Source: Grimontia indica
GTDB taxonomy: Bacteria; Pseudomonadota; Gammaproteobacteria; Enterobacterales; Vibrionaceae
DNA length: 32,952 bases
Assembly: GCF_000333895.2 (NCBI RefSeq)
Contig: NZ_ANFM02000019.1
Span: forward strand, 1 to 32,952
Direction of reading: 5' to 3'
Position numbers and translations under genes: made by a program. The first letter of the stretch is position 1, and each line of letters opens with the position of its first letter. Shown here one piece after another: positions 8,363-16,007 of the stretch. The notes beneath the pieces were generated by a model. It saw only the letters and a program-made list of their open reading frames with translations. It was not told where the DNA came from and did not search any database.

Positions 8363-9208
8363 GTGCTGAGTTTTATCGAATCACAGGAAAGTGTTTTCCG
8401 TTTGCTGACTTTTTTTTCCATTTTTGGTGTCATGGCAGCTGCAGAATGGCTGTTCCCAAAGCGAATCCTGACGGTCAGCAAAGCGAAACGCTGGCTGAAC
8501 AATATCGCCCTGATGATGCTCAACACCGCGGTGCTGCGCGCTATTTTTCCTCTCGCCGCGGCTGGTTTCGCCGCTTGGTGTGCCCATGAAGGAATCGGTT
8601 TGTTCAATGTGTTTGATTCACCACTTTGGCTGTCGGTGATCCTCAGCATTGTCCTTCTTGACGGTATCATCTGGTTTCAGCACAAACTCTTTCACACTGT
8701 TCCTTTGCTTTGGCGTTTGCACGCGGTTCATCATGCTGATCGGGATTTAGATGTCACCTCCGGCGCCCGCTTCCATCCGATTGAAATTCTGCTTTCCATG
8801 CTGATCAAGTTTGCTGCCATTGCGCTGTTAGGCGTGCCGGTAGTTGCCGTGATTTTGTTTGAAGTGATACTCAGCGGTATGGCGCTGTTTAATCACAGTA
8901 ACGTGGCCATTCCCTTGTCGATAGACCGCTGGCTACGCAAAGTGGTGGTGACACCGGACATGCACCGCGTGCATCACTCTATTCACCGCTACGAAAGTGA
9001 TTCGAACTTCGGCTTTAATCTTGCTATCTGGGACCGGCTGTTCAACACTTACCGCGCGCAACCCGAGGAAGGCCATTACGGCATGACCATTGGCATTAAA
9101 AACCAACGGGAAGAAAAGCATGTGGTGTGGTTAACAGGTCTACTGGCCTTGCCATTTCGCTTATTTAAACGCGCACCAGAGAACAAACAGCATAATAATT
9201 CCCTCTGA
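8363..9208 (+). CDS. Sterol desaturase / fatty acid hydroxylase family membrane protein
   Basis: The protein (about 281 aa) has several hydrophobic helices and the three His clusters of the di-iron hydroxylase superfamily: HKLFH, HAVHHAD with a following H in RFHPIE, and HRVHHSIH. It is predicted to be an inner-membrane oxygenase acting on a lipid; the substrate cannot be read from sequence. The start is uncertain. The open frame reaches a TTG at 8315, but no ATG is in frame near the conserved region. GTG 8363, preceded by GCGGGAG, is my choice; GTG 8357 is possible. It ends 11-17 nt before yjjX, so the two are likely co-transcribed. Confidence 0.82.
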   Translation: MLSFIESQESVFRLLTFFSIFGVMAAAEWLFPKRILTVSKAKRWLNNIALMMLNTAVLRAIFPLAAAGFAAWCAHEGIGLFNVFDSPLWLSVILSIVLLDGIIWFQHKLFHTVPLLWRLHAVHHADRDLDVTSGARFHPIEILLSMLIKFAAIALLGVPVVAVILFEVILSGMALFNHSNVAIPLSIDRWLRKVVVTPDMHRVHHSIHRYESDSNFGFNLAIWDRLFNTYRAQPEEGHYGMTIGIKNQREEKHVVWLTGLLALPFRLFKRAPENKQHNNSL

Positions 9209-9225
9209 TTCAGGACTGGATGCCC

Positions 9226-9753
9226 ATGACTAAAGTGATCGTCACTTCGCTTAACCCTGCCAAAATTGCCGCTGTTGAAGCTGCCTTCAAAGAAGTATTT
9301 CCTAACAATGATATGACATTTGAAGGTGTGTCTGTTGCCAGCGGTGTACCGGATCAACCCATGACCAGCGAGGAAACGCTGGCAGGCGCCAGAAACCGCG
9401 TCCATAACGCTAAAAAGGTGGTTGATGGTAATTTCTATGTGGGCGTGGAAGCTGGGCTTGACGCTCCTTACACCTTTGCCTGGATGGTGGTGGAGTCTAC
9501 CAATCGTATCGGTGAGTCACGCTCTGCATCCGTGCCTTTGCCACCCGCCGCACTCCAAATGTTAGATGAAGGCAAAGAGCTGGGCGATGTGATGGATGAA
9601 ATGTTCAATGAGCAAAACGTGAAGCAGAAAGGCGGAGCGATTGGCATGCTGACCGGGCATCTGCTGACAAGAAGCTCGGTCTATCATCAGGCGCTGATCC
9701 TTGCCTTAATTCCGTTTATAAATCCGGAGTTGTTTCCGACGGAAGATAACTAA
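9226..9753 (+). CDS. yjjX: Inosine/xanthosine triphosphatase YjjX
   Basis: This protein (175 aa) removes non-canonical ITP and XTP from the nucleotide pool. It shows the family pattern throughout: TSLNPAKIAAV at the N terminus, VASGVPDQPMTSEETLAGARNR, VGVEAGLD, the KQKGGAIGMLTG loop and LTRSSVYHQALILAL near the C terminus. Start is ATG 9226 (MTKVIV) or ATG 9220 two codons earlier; AGGA at 9212 suits the later start better, although spacing is slightly long. It neighbours trpR, as in E. coli where yjjX and trpR are adjacent. Confidence in function is high from family similarity. Confidence 0.93.
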   Translation: MTKVIVTSLNPAKIAAVEAAFKEVFPNNDMTFEGVSVASGVPDQPMTSEETLAGARNRVHNAKKVVDGNFYVGVEAGLDAPYTFAWMVVESTNRIGESRSASVPLPPAALQMLDEGKELGDVMDEMFNEQNVKQKGGAIGMLTGHLLTRSSVYHQALILALIPFINPELFPTEDN

Positions 9754-9785
9754 AGAAGACCTGGGTCCTGCAGACGACATTGAAT

Positions 9786-9829
9786 AAAAAAGCGGCACTG
9801 CTAATAGGCAGTTGCCGCGCATTTCTTTT
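9786..9829. terminator. Bidirectional hairpin terminator between yjjX and trpR
   Basis: GCGGCACTGC (9792-9801) pairs with GCAGTTGCCGC (9808-9818) with one bulged base. On the minus strand it is followed by TTTTTT, so it terminates trpR well; on the plus strand a looser T-rich tract follows and may end yjjX transcripts. Confidence 0.7.
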
Positions 9830-9830
9830 C

Positions 9831-9880
9831 CCTAGGACCTGCTCTTCCTAGGATCTTATCTTCCTAATCTTTACTTATCT
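9831..9880. repeat. Short iterated TTCCTAGGA-like repeat
   Basis: Three imperfect copies of a roughly 16-nt unit built on TTCCTAGGA occur at about 9828, 9845 and 9861, followed by a weaker TTATCTAAG. They overlap the 3' end of trpR. No known function is evident; slippage or degenerate palindromes are possible. Confidence 0.3.
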
Positions 9881-10164
9881 AAGAGTTCAAGCAACCACTG
9901 CTTTTGCGCATCATCCAGTTGCTTCAATTCGTTAGAGCCACGGGTGATGGTAGCAATGCCTACGCCAAGCATCTGACTGAGTTGTCGCTGGCTCACCTCA
10001 CCTTTTAACAACTCGTTGAGAATATTGACCCGGGCAATCAGCGCGCTGCGCTCGTCGGGCGTCAGCAACATCTTCAAGAGTTTAGCTTCGTCCCCGTTGT
10101 CACTTGCTCTGTGGATCAAATCCAGCACATCTTGCCAGTCAGAATATTCCGGCGTCGCTTTCAT
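9871..10164 (-). CDS. trpR: Trp operon repressor
   Basis: TrpR binds tryptophan and represses trp biosynthetic genes and usually itself. The protein is 97 aa from ATG 10164 and contains LTPDERSALIARVNILNELLKG followed by the DNA-reading helices QRQLSQMLGVGIATITRGSNELK, nearly identical to E. coli TrpR in this core. The frame stays open to an ATG at 10233, but the start at 10164 has a GAGGTGA ribosome binding site at proper spacing and gives the usual family length and N terminus (PEYSDWQ). Just upstream is a perfect TATAAT and a GTTATTAGTACCG sequence resembling half of a trp operator, consistent with autoregulation. It lies downstream of slt in the same direction, 76 nt away. Confidence 0.94.
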   Translation of the reverse strand: MKATPEYSDWQDVLDLIHRASDNGDEAKLLKMLLTPDERSALIARVNILNELLKGEVSQRQLSQMLGVGIATITRGSNELKQLDDAQKQWLLELLDK

Positions 10165-10183
10165 GGTCACCTCGTAGAAATCG

Positions 10184-10240
10184 GTACTAATAACGCCGTC
10201 ATTATACTCCAAGTCTCTCTGTTTCTTAGACAATCATGAC
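10184..10240 (-). promoter_or_regulatory. Candidate trpR promoter with trp-operator-like half site
   Basis: On the minus strand a TATAAT hexamer (plus coordinates 10201-10206) lies 37 nt upstream of the trpR ATG. About 6 nt downstream of it is GTTATTAGTACC, whose complement GGTACTAATAAC matches the GTACTA half of the E. coli trp operator. No convincing -35 at 17-nt spacing is seen (TTGTCT sits 21 nt away). The second operator half is poor. Confidence 0.4.
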
Positions 10241-12214
10241 TCAATAGCGACGATTAGACTCACTTTCTGTCAGGAACTGTAGTGGTTGACCCAGTAACTT
10301 ACGGTAGTAGATGTCGTACATCAGCACGTTCTGCACGTAACCTCGCGTCTCCCGGAAAGGAATGGCTTCGATAAACGCAATGGCATCCAGATTCCCATCA
10401 GACTTCTCCAACCAGCGAGTGGCACGGTGAGGACCTGCGTTGTAACCGGCGAACGCCAAGATGCGGTTTTCATCAAATTGATCAAGCAACATACGAAGGT
10501 ACCCACTGCCTAAACGGATATTGATACCCGGATCGTTCAGTGTGCTCTTACCCAGATAACGGAAACCCAGCTTCTTCGACGTTTCCTTCGCCGTCGCCGG
10601 CATGAGCTGCATTAAACCACGTGCGCCAACAGGCGATACCGCGCGGGTGTAGAAGGCACTCTCCTGACGCGACAAAGCCAGCAAAGTCGTCAGTGGAAGT
10701 TCACGCTCTTTACTGAAAAACTCAAACCACCAGCGATGCGCCACTGGGAAGCGGTATTCCAGGTGCCCCCAGAGCTTTCCGGCGATCGTTGCCTGCACAG
10801 ACAGGTGATACCACTTTTGGTCTGACGCATACGCCGCAAGGTTAGCTTTCTGATCCCTGTCTGCATTGCGGAGGATGTATTGCCATTCGCGTTTCGCGGC
10901 GGTGATTTTATCCAGCGCCAGCAGCTCATCGACGCGCTTCAAGGCTTTGTTGAAAGGCGCTAATGCTCCCGGATTAAGCGGTGTAGTTTGGTAAGGGATA
11001 TCAATCGGTTTACCCAATTCGTCTGCGGCCGCAACACTGTAGAAGTTACGCTCCCCAATCATGGATTCAAAAATCGCGTTGGCTTCAGCTGTATTACCCG
11101 CCTCTTTCAGCACACGGGCTCGCCAGTATTTCCACTTCAGCGAGTCACGCTCCTTTTCAGACATCACATCAATCCAGCGGCCGACGTCTTTCCAATCCGC
11201 TTCCACTATGCTCATGCGCACACGGCGCTCCAGAAGCGACTGATTCACTGACTGCTTAAGCTGCTTATCACGCCAAGCGGCAAGGGATGCATCTTCCGTC
11301 GACATCAAACGACCAGCAAGATAGTCCGCCATCTCCTGACGTTCATGCTTGTCGTAATGCTGACCTTCAACCGTGCGTTTGAACTGTTTCACCGCTTCTT
11401 CAGAATTACTGCGCGCAAGGCGCTCAAAGGCTATGCGGGTCAGGTGTCGGTTAAACGTGGTGACTTTGCTTTTTTTGGAGAAATCCGCCACGCCTTGAGG
11501 TTTGTTATAAAGCGCCAGGACTTCTTTGGCCTGACGCTTGGCGTGAGTAGTCGTGAGTTGCTTCTGAAGATAGGTCATCAACGACTTGTTGCGGTTATCA
11601 AATGCCAGCAACATGCGCTCAAGCACCAGGTTATCCGTCAGCTTGCCATTAGCTTCAAGGTAATCAAACAGCTTGTCGCACGCCCTATCGACAGAGGATC
11701 CGGACAGGTACAGGGATTTGGCACCAGACAAAGCCAGTGCTTTGTCGCCTGCCTTGCTGTGTGCATAGTAGTAGTTACACTGATAACTCTCGCCGCGCGG
11801 CACAGTCTGCTGAAAAGCCACCAGCTGCGACCACTTACCTTGTGAGGCCAATGCACTGATGTGGCGCGCCCGAACAGTGCCAGTGAAAGGCAGATCTTCA
11901 TATTTTTTAAGAAATGCACTCACTTCGTTGGTGCTGGCGCCATTGATATCACGCATAAAATCGCGATAGTCGAGATAAGGATAAAGCGGATAATCCTTCA
12001 CGTTTGATTTGAGGCGCGAAAACGTCGCCATGTCGTTGCGCTCAATCGCAGCAATGGCTTTTTCGTAACGGGTACGTTGCTCGTCGATCGTGAGTGCGTT
12101 GGCAGGCAAAACACTGCCAAGCAGGAGCGCCATGCCAAGAGGCGCTGCGAGATTAAATCTATCCACTGACTTATTATACGCTTTTGTAATTATTGATTTT
12201 TTACTTAGTAGCAT
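10241..12214 (-). CDS. slt: Soluble lytic murein transglycosylase
   Basis: This 657-aa periplasmic enzyme cleaves the MurNAc-GlcNAc bond of peptidoglycan, forming 1,6-anhydro ends; E. coli Slt70 is of similar length. The N terminus has a signal sequence (hydrophobic AAPLGMALLLGSVLPANA after a basic stretch). A long alpha-helical superhelix fills residues about 45-490. The C-terminal SLT domain has SRQESAFY with catalytic Glu at about residue 518, then GLMQLMPATA and AFAGYNAGPHR. The start at ATG 12214 is supported by GGGAG nine nt upstream. trpR follows on the same strand, an order also seen in E. coli. Confidence 0.95.
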   Translation of the reverse strand: MLLSKKSIITKAYNKSVDRFNLAAPLGMALLLGSVLPANALTIDEQRTRYEKAIAAIERNDMATFSRLKSNVKDYPLYPYLDYRDFMRDINGASTNEVSAFLKKYEDLPFTGTVRARHISALASQGKWSQLVAFQQTVPRGESYQCNYYYAHSKAGDKALALSGAKSLYLSGSSVDRACDKLFDYLEANGKLTDNLVLERMLLAFDNRNKSLMTYLQKQLTTTHAKRQAKEVLALYNKPQGVADFSKKSKVTTFNRHLTRIAFERLARSNSEEAVKQFKRTVEGQHYDKHERQEMADYLAGRLMSTEDASLAAWRDKQLKQSVNQSLLERRVRMSIVEADWKDVGRWIDVMSEKERDSLKWKYWRARVLKEAGNTAEANAIFESMIGERNFYSVAAADELGKPIDIPYQTTPLNPGALAPFNKALKRVDELLALDKITAAKREWQYILRNADRDQKANLAAYASDQKWYHLSVQATIAGKLWGHLEYRFPVAHRWWFEFFSKERELPLTTLLALSRQESAFYTRAVSPVGARGLMQLMPATAKETSKKLGFRYLGKSTLNDPGINIRLGSGYLRMLLDQFDENRILAFAGYNAGPHRATRWLEKSDGNLDAIAFIEAIPFRETRGYVQNVLMYDIYYRKLLGQPLQFLTESESNRRY

Positions 12215-12480
12215 TCAGATGCTTCTCCCTGGCGCACTTAGCTTTAAGCTTATACCCAATCCATCGAATGAGATGGAAAATCAGGCCTGTTGCACCTTCT
12301 TCTATATATCAAACTCCCTGACCTCCCGCCGCAAAGAAACTGTTACTGAAAACGACAAACGGGAGCTCGGGCACGTGAGACGGAAGCATGCCTCTCTTTC
12401 TTTTGTTTTTCCTAACAACAAATGGTTCCCAAAACTATACTCTGACCAGCTCAAAGTCTGACCTTAAAGCGGTTTGAGAC
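12215..12480. other. Gene-free stretch upstream of slt
   Basis: Together with the repeat and promoter that follow, this forms a 415-nt intergenic region between divergent slt and ettA. This part should hold the slt promoter, but I cannot pick convincing hexamers. A small dyad CCATC-N6-GATGG occurs near 12260-12276. No credible ORF is present. Confidence 0.5.
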
Positions 12481-12553
12481 CTAAGGTCTGTTGATCTTTG
12501 ATGATGACTTTTGCAGCAAAATTTAATCAACAAAGGTCAACAGACCCTTGGGT
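12479..12553. repeat. Long imperfect inverted repeat (MITE-like hairpin)
   Basis: The left arm at about 12483-12504 (AAGGTCTGTTGATCTTTG...) is an imperfect reverse complement of the right arm at about 12527-12549 (...CAAAGGTCAACAGACCCTT). There are two mismatches and one single-base gap over some 22 pairs, and pairing extends outward with ACC/GGT. The centre has its own palindrome TTTTGC-A-GCAAAA. The whole 75-nt unit would fold into one long hairpin. Its right arm recurs near the window start (61-80). No ORF lies inside. It resembles a non-autonomous mobile element or paired IS ends, but family is undetermined. Confidence 0.65.
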
Positions 12554-12555
12554 TG

Positions 12556-12584
12556 TTACAATGCATCAACGAAGCAGGTAGAAT
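12556..12584 (+). promoter_or_regulatory. Candidate ettA promoter
   Basis: TAGAAT at 12579-12584 is a good -10 hexamer 45 nt before the ettA ATG. A weak -35 (TTACAA, 12556-12561) lies 17 nt upstream, immediately after the inverted repeat. Confidence 0.35.
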
Positions 12585-12629
12585 ATCCGGCTAATCATTT
12601 CCATTTAGTGACAAGAGAACGCGAGCAGA

Positions 12630-14297
12630 ATGGCTGAGTACGTTTATACCATGTCGCGCGTTGGCAAAATCGTGCCACCGAAGCGTCAGATCCTGAAAGA
12701 CATCTCTCTGTGCTTTTTCCCGGGTGCCAAAATCGGCGTATTGGGTCTAAACGGCGCAGGTAAATCCACCCTTCTACGCATCATGGCGGGTATCGATACC
12801 GATATCGAAGGTGAAGCGCGTGCACAACCTGGCATCAAAGTGGGTTACCTGCCTCAGGAACCAAAACTGGATGAAGACAAGACGGTTCGTGAAACTGTGG
12901 AAGAAGCGGTTTCTGACGTGGTTGATGCCCTGTCTCGTCTTGATGCTGTTTACGCCGCTTATGCAGAACCAGATGCAGACTTCGACGCGCTGGCAAAAGA
13001 GCAAGGCGAACTGGAAGCGCTGATCCAGGCAAAAGACGGTCACAATCTTGATAACGCCCTTGAGCGTGCTGCGGATGCACTGCGTCTGCCAGAGTGGGAT
13101 GCGAAAATTAAGCACCTGTCTGGTGGTGAGCGCCGCCGTGTCGCTATCTGCCGTCTGCTGCTTGAGCGCCCAGACATGCTGCTGCTCGACGAACCAACGA
13201 ACCACCTGGACGCAGAATCTGTGGGCTGGCTGGAACGCTTCCTGGTTGATTACAACGGCACTGTTGTGGCTATCACGCACGACCGTTACTTCCTAGATAA
13301 CGCAGCGGGTTGGATTCTTGAACTTGACCGTGGTGAAGGTATTCCATGGGAAGGTAACTACACCTCTTGGCTGGAGCAAAAAGACGCGCGTCTGCAACAA
13401 GAAGCGTCATCTGAAAAAGCCCGTCAGAAGACCATCGAGAAAGAACTTGAGTGGGTTCGCCAGAATCCTAAAGGTCGTCAGGCAAAATCTAAAGCACGTA
13501 TGGCGCGCTTTGAAGAGCTGAACACCACTGACTACCAACGCCGTAACGAAACCAACGAGCTGTTCATCCCACCGGGTCCACGCCTGGGTGACAAGGTTAT
13601 CGAAGTGAATAACCTGACCAAGTCATTCGGTGACCGTGTTCTGATCGACGACCTGTCGTTCAGCGTGCCTAAAGGTGCGATTGTGGGCATCATCGGTGCC
13701 AACGGTGCAGGTAAATCTACCCTGTTCAAGATGCTGAGCGGCACCGAGCAGCCAGACAGCGGTTCTGTAGAAATGGGTGAAACCGTACAACTGGCGTCGG
13801 TTGATCAGTTCCGTGACAGCATGGACGACAACAACACGGTTTATCAGGAAATCTCTGAAGGTGCAGAAATCATCCGCATCAATAACTTCGAGATCCCTGC
13901 ACGTGCTTACTGTTCGCGCTTCAACTTCAAAGGCAGCGATCAGCAAAAACGTATCGGTGACTTGTCAGGTGGTGAGCGTAACCGTGTTCACCTGGCAAAA
14001 CTGCTAAAAGCGGGCGGCAACGTACTGCTTCTCGACGAACCAACCAACGACCTGGACGTAGAAACTCTGCGTGCACTGGAAGAAGCGCTGCTTGAGTTCC
14101 CTGGCTGTGCCATGGTTATCTCGCACGACCGTTGGTTCCTTGACCGTATCGCAACGCACATCCTGGATTACCGTGATGAAGGTCAGGTGAACTTCTTCGA
14201 AGGTAACTACGCAGAATACAGCGAGTGGCTAAAGCAAACGCTGGGCGCAGCGGCAGCACAACCACACCGCATCAAATACAAGCGCGTGACCAAGTAA
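12630..14297 (+). CDS. ettA: Energy-dependent translational throttle protein EttA (ABC-F)
   Basis: This 555-aa ABC-F ATPase binds the ribosomal E site and gates entry into elongation according to ATP/ADP level in E. coli. It has two ABC cassettes and no membrane segments. The first Walker A is GLNGAGKST (39-47), with signature LSGGERRR and Walker B LLLDEPTNHLD. The second Walker A is GANGAGKST, with LSGGERNR and LLLDEPTNDLD. Between them lies the charged linker helix region rich in Arg/Lys (about 245-300) that reaches tRNA in family members. The length equals that of E. coli EttA. A terminator follows directly, so it is probably monocistronic. Confidence 0.97.
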   Translation: MAEYVYTMSRVGKIVPPKRQILKDISLCFFPGAKIGVLGLNGAGKSTLLRIMAGIDTDIEGEARAQPGIKVGYLPQEPKLDEDKTVRETVEEAVSDVVDALSRLDAVYAAYAEPDADFDALAKEQGELEALIQAKDGHNLDNALERAADALRLPEWDAKIKHLSGGERRRVAICRLLLERPDMLLLDEPTNHLDAESVGWLERFLVDYNGTVVAITHDRYFLDNAAGWILELDRGEGIPWEGNYTSWLEQKDARLQQEASSEKARQKTIEKELEWVRQNPKGRQAKSKARMARFEELNTTDYQRRNETNELFIPPGPRLGDKVIEVNNLTKSFGDRVLIDDLSFSVPKGAIVGIIGANGAGKSTLFKMLSGTEQPDSGSVEMGETVQLASVDQFRDSMDDNNTVYQEISEGAEIIRINNFEIPARAYCSRFNFKGSDQQKRIGDLSGGERNRVHLAKLLKAGGNVLLLDEPTNDLDVETLRALEEALLEFPGCAMVISHDRWFLDRIATHILDYRDEGQVNFFEGNYAEYSEWLKQTLGAAAAQPHRIKYKRVTK

Positions 14298-14310
14298 TCA
14301 CCGCTTGATT

Positions 14311-14342
14311 GAAAAAGGGTCACGTCATGTGGCCCTTTTTTA
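14311..14342 (+). terminator. Intrinsic terminator of ettA
   Basis: AAAGGGTCAC pairs with GTGGCCCTTT through one G-T pair around a GTCAT loop and is followed by TTTTTT. It begins 14 nt after the ettA stop. Confidence 0.9.
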
Positions 14343-14473
14343 TGCGCGAAATCTAATCGTTATTTATTGATTCATTTATAAGACGCGCAGAACATCACGG
14401 AGACGAAACGTCGAAGTAGAGATATAACGCCGACTCTCCTACACTTGGTGTAAAAGGAATTGAGGACTTTTTG

Positions 14474-14845
14474 ATGGCAGAACGTCGTAAATTTTCCCGC
14501 GTGGTGTACCGTACCCCGGCCACCATCACGCAAAATGGAAAAAGCTGGGAATCCAAAGTGCTGGATCTGTCACTGAAAGGGGCATTGCTGGCAACGCCAG
14601 AAGATTGGGAAGCCGGTAATGAAGCAGACTATGATGTGCGCTTCTGCCTCCAGGATACAGACATCGAGTTGGATATGGATCTGAAACTGATCCAGGAAAG
14701 TGGTGAGTACCTGCGCTTTCAAATCGACCATATTGATATCGACAGCGCGAGCCACCTGAAACGTCTGGTGGAATTGAACGTCGGTAACGATGATTTGCTT
14801 CATCGTGAATTAGCACAACTGACAGATCTGAAAGATACCGTATAA
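14474..14845 (+). CDS. Small PilZ-domain protein
   Basis: This 123-aa protein is essentially one PilZ domain. The N terminus has RKFSR (Arg5 to Arg9), fitting the RxxxR c-di-GMP binding motif, and DLSLKG (31-36), fitting DxSxxG, so both binding motifs are intact. TGAGGA seven nt before ATG 14474 is the ribosome binding site; an in-frame TTG one codon earlier is less likely. It lies 44 nt upstream of an M23 peptidase gene on the same strand and may be co-transcribed with it. It is probably a c-di-GMP receptor; its partner is unknown. No signal peptide or membrane segment is present. Confidence 0.9.
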   Translation: MAERRKFSRVVYRTPATITQNGKSWESKVLDLSLKGALLATPEDWEAGNEADYDVRFCLQDTDIELDMDLKLIQESGEYLRFQIDHIDIDSASHLKRLVELNVGNDDLLHRELAQLTDLKDTV

Positions 14846-14889
14846 TCGCGGTGATGAATTTAAGCGCATATACATGAAGTAGTAGTAAC

Positions 14890-15924
14890 ATGCCCCACAA
14901 CATTCGAATCGCCGTCTCCCATGCGAATGGATCACGTCACTATGTGCTCTCCCCTTCGCTCAAAAAAGTCCTGCTCACGCTGTTAGCCACACTCATCGTT
15001 GGCATCTTCGCCAGCATCGCGACCATTTATTATCTGAACCACCGTTCAACCACGGCGGAAGTGACGCTCAAGAGCATGACAGAGCAAAGCTCTGAGCTTG
15101 TCGGTCAGCTTGAAGATCTCAAACAAAAACGCCAACAGCTAGAGCAACTGATCAACAACAAAGAAGAAGAATACGCCCAGATCATCGAAGACAAAGACAG
15201 CCAACTCAGCTATTTAACCCAGCGCGTTTCCACCGTTGAGGAAGTATTGGGGCTGGAAAAAGAAGGCGATGAGTCTTTGCCATTGGCTGAGCGACTGGAT
15301 GTTGCAGCGATAAACTCTGCCGTGCGTGCCACCATGCTGCAACTCATTCCAAGCGGCAAACCGATTGAAAGCTACCGTCGCTCGTCAGGCTATGGCTCGC
15401 GTACCCACCCGGTGACCGGCAACAAGAAGTTCCACCTTGGTTTAGATTTAACTGCAGACATCGGCACACCGGTTTATGCTCCTGCCGATGGTGTGGTGGA
15501 ATACAAACGCCCTAGCCGCAAGAAAGGCTACGGCAACATGCTGAAAATTGACCACGCCTTTGGCTTTATGACGCTGTACGCCCATCTCGATAAGTTCAAT
15601 GTCAATACTGGCCAGTTCGTCAAAAAAGGTGACCTGATTGGTTGGTCAGGTAACACGGGCTTGTCTACTGGCCCACACCTTCATTATGAAGTACGATTCT
15701 TAGGCCGCGCGTTGAACCCGAAACGCTTTATTGCCTGGACACCGGATAACTTTGAGTTCCTGTTCAAAGAGGAGGACAAAGTGAACTGGGCTAATCTGGT
15801 CGAGATCGTTGAAAGCATGGTATCAACCCAAGTGCAACTGGCGGCGGATGCCGTGGCGCCATCCGGTGCAGTCACAGCGAAAAACGAGGATGACATTCCA
15901 GTGACCATTGCAGCCGCGGATTAA
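14890..15924 (+). CDS. Membrane-anchored M23 peptidase (LytM/MepM-like)
   Basis: This 344-aa protein has one transmembrane helix at about 27-49, a coiled coil at about 55-120 and a C-terminal M23 domain at about 160-280. Zinc ligands and active-site residues are visible: HLGLD (His182, Asp186), YAHLD (His232) and PHLHYE (His263, His265). It is therefore expected to be an active peptidoglycan endopeptidase rather than an EnvC/NlpD-type pseudoenzyme. It acts in the periplasm, tethered to the inner membrane. The upstream neighbour is a PilZ protein and a strong terminator follows. Confidence 0.93.
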   Translation: MPHNIRIAVSHANGSRHYVLSPSLKKVLLTLLATLIVGIFASIATIYYLNHRSTTAEVTLKSMTEQSSELVGQLEDLKQKRQQLEQLINNKEEEYAQIIEDKDSQLSYLTQRVSTVEEVLGLEKEGDESLPLAERLDVAAINSAVRATMLQLIPSGKPIESYRRSSGYGSRTHPVTGNKKFHLGLDLTADIGTPVYAPADGVVEYKRPSRKKGYGNMLKIDHAFGFMTLYAHLDKFNVNTGQFVKKGDLIGWSGNTGLSTGPHLHYEVRFLGRALNPKRFIAWTPDNFEFLFKEEDKVNWANLVEIVESMVSTQVQLAADAVAPSGAVTAKNEDDIPVTIAAAD

Positions 15925-15946
15925 CCTTCGCCAGTCATGCAGAGAC

Positions 15947-15982
15947 GTAAAAAAGGCGCCACGTCAATCGGGCGCCTTTTTC
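15947..15982. terminator. Bidirectional terminator between M23 gene and radA
   Basis: AAAAAGGCGCC pairs with GGCGCCTTTTT around a nine- or ten-nt loop. T tracts lie on both strands, so it can end transcripts from both convergent genes. Confidence 0.92.
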
Positions 15983-16007
15983 AGTTGAAGTGTAAAAAGT
16001 AGAGCCG

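Noticed and set aside
11345-11845. 166-codon plus-strand frame inside slt
   Set aside because: Antisense to slt, with no start signal and no recognisable domain.
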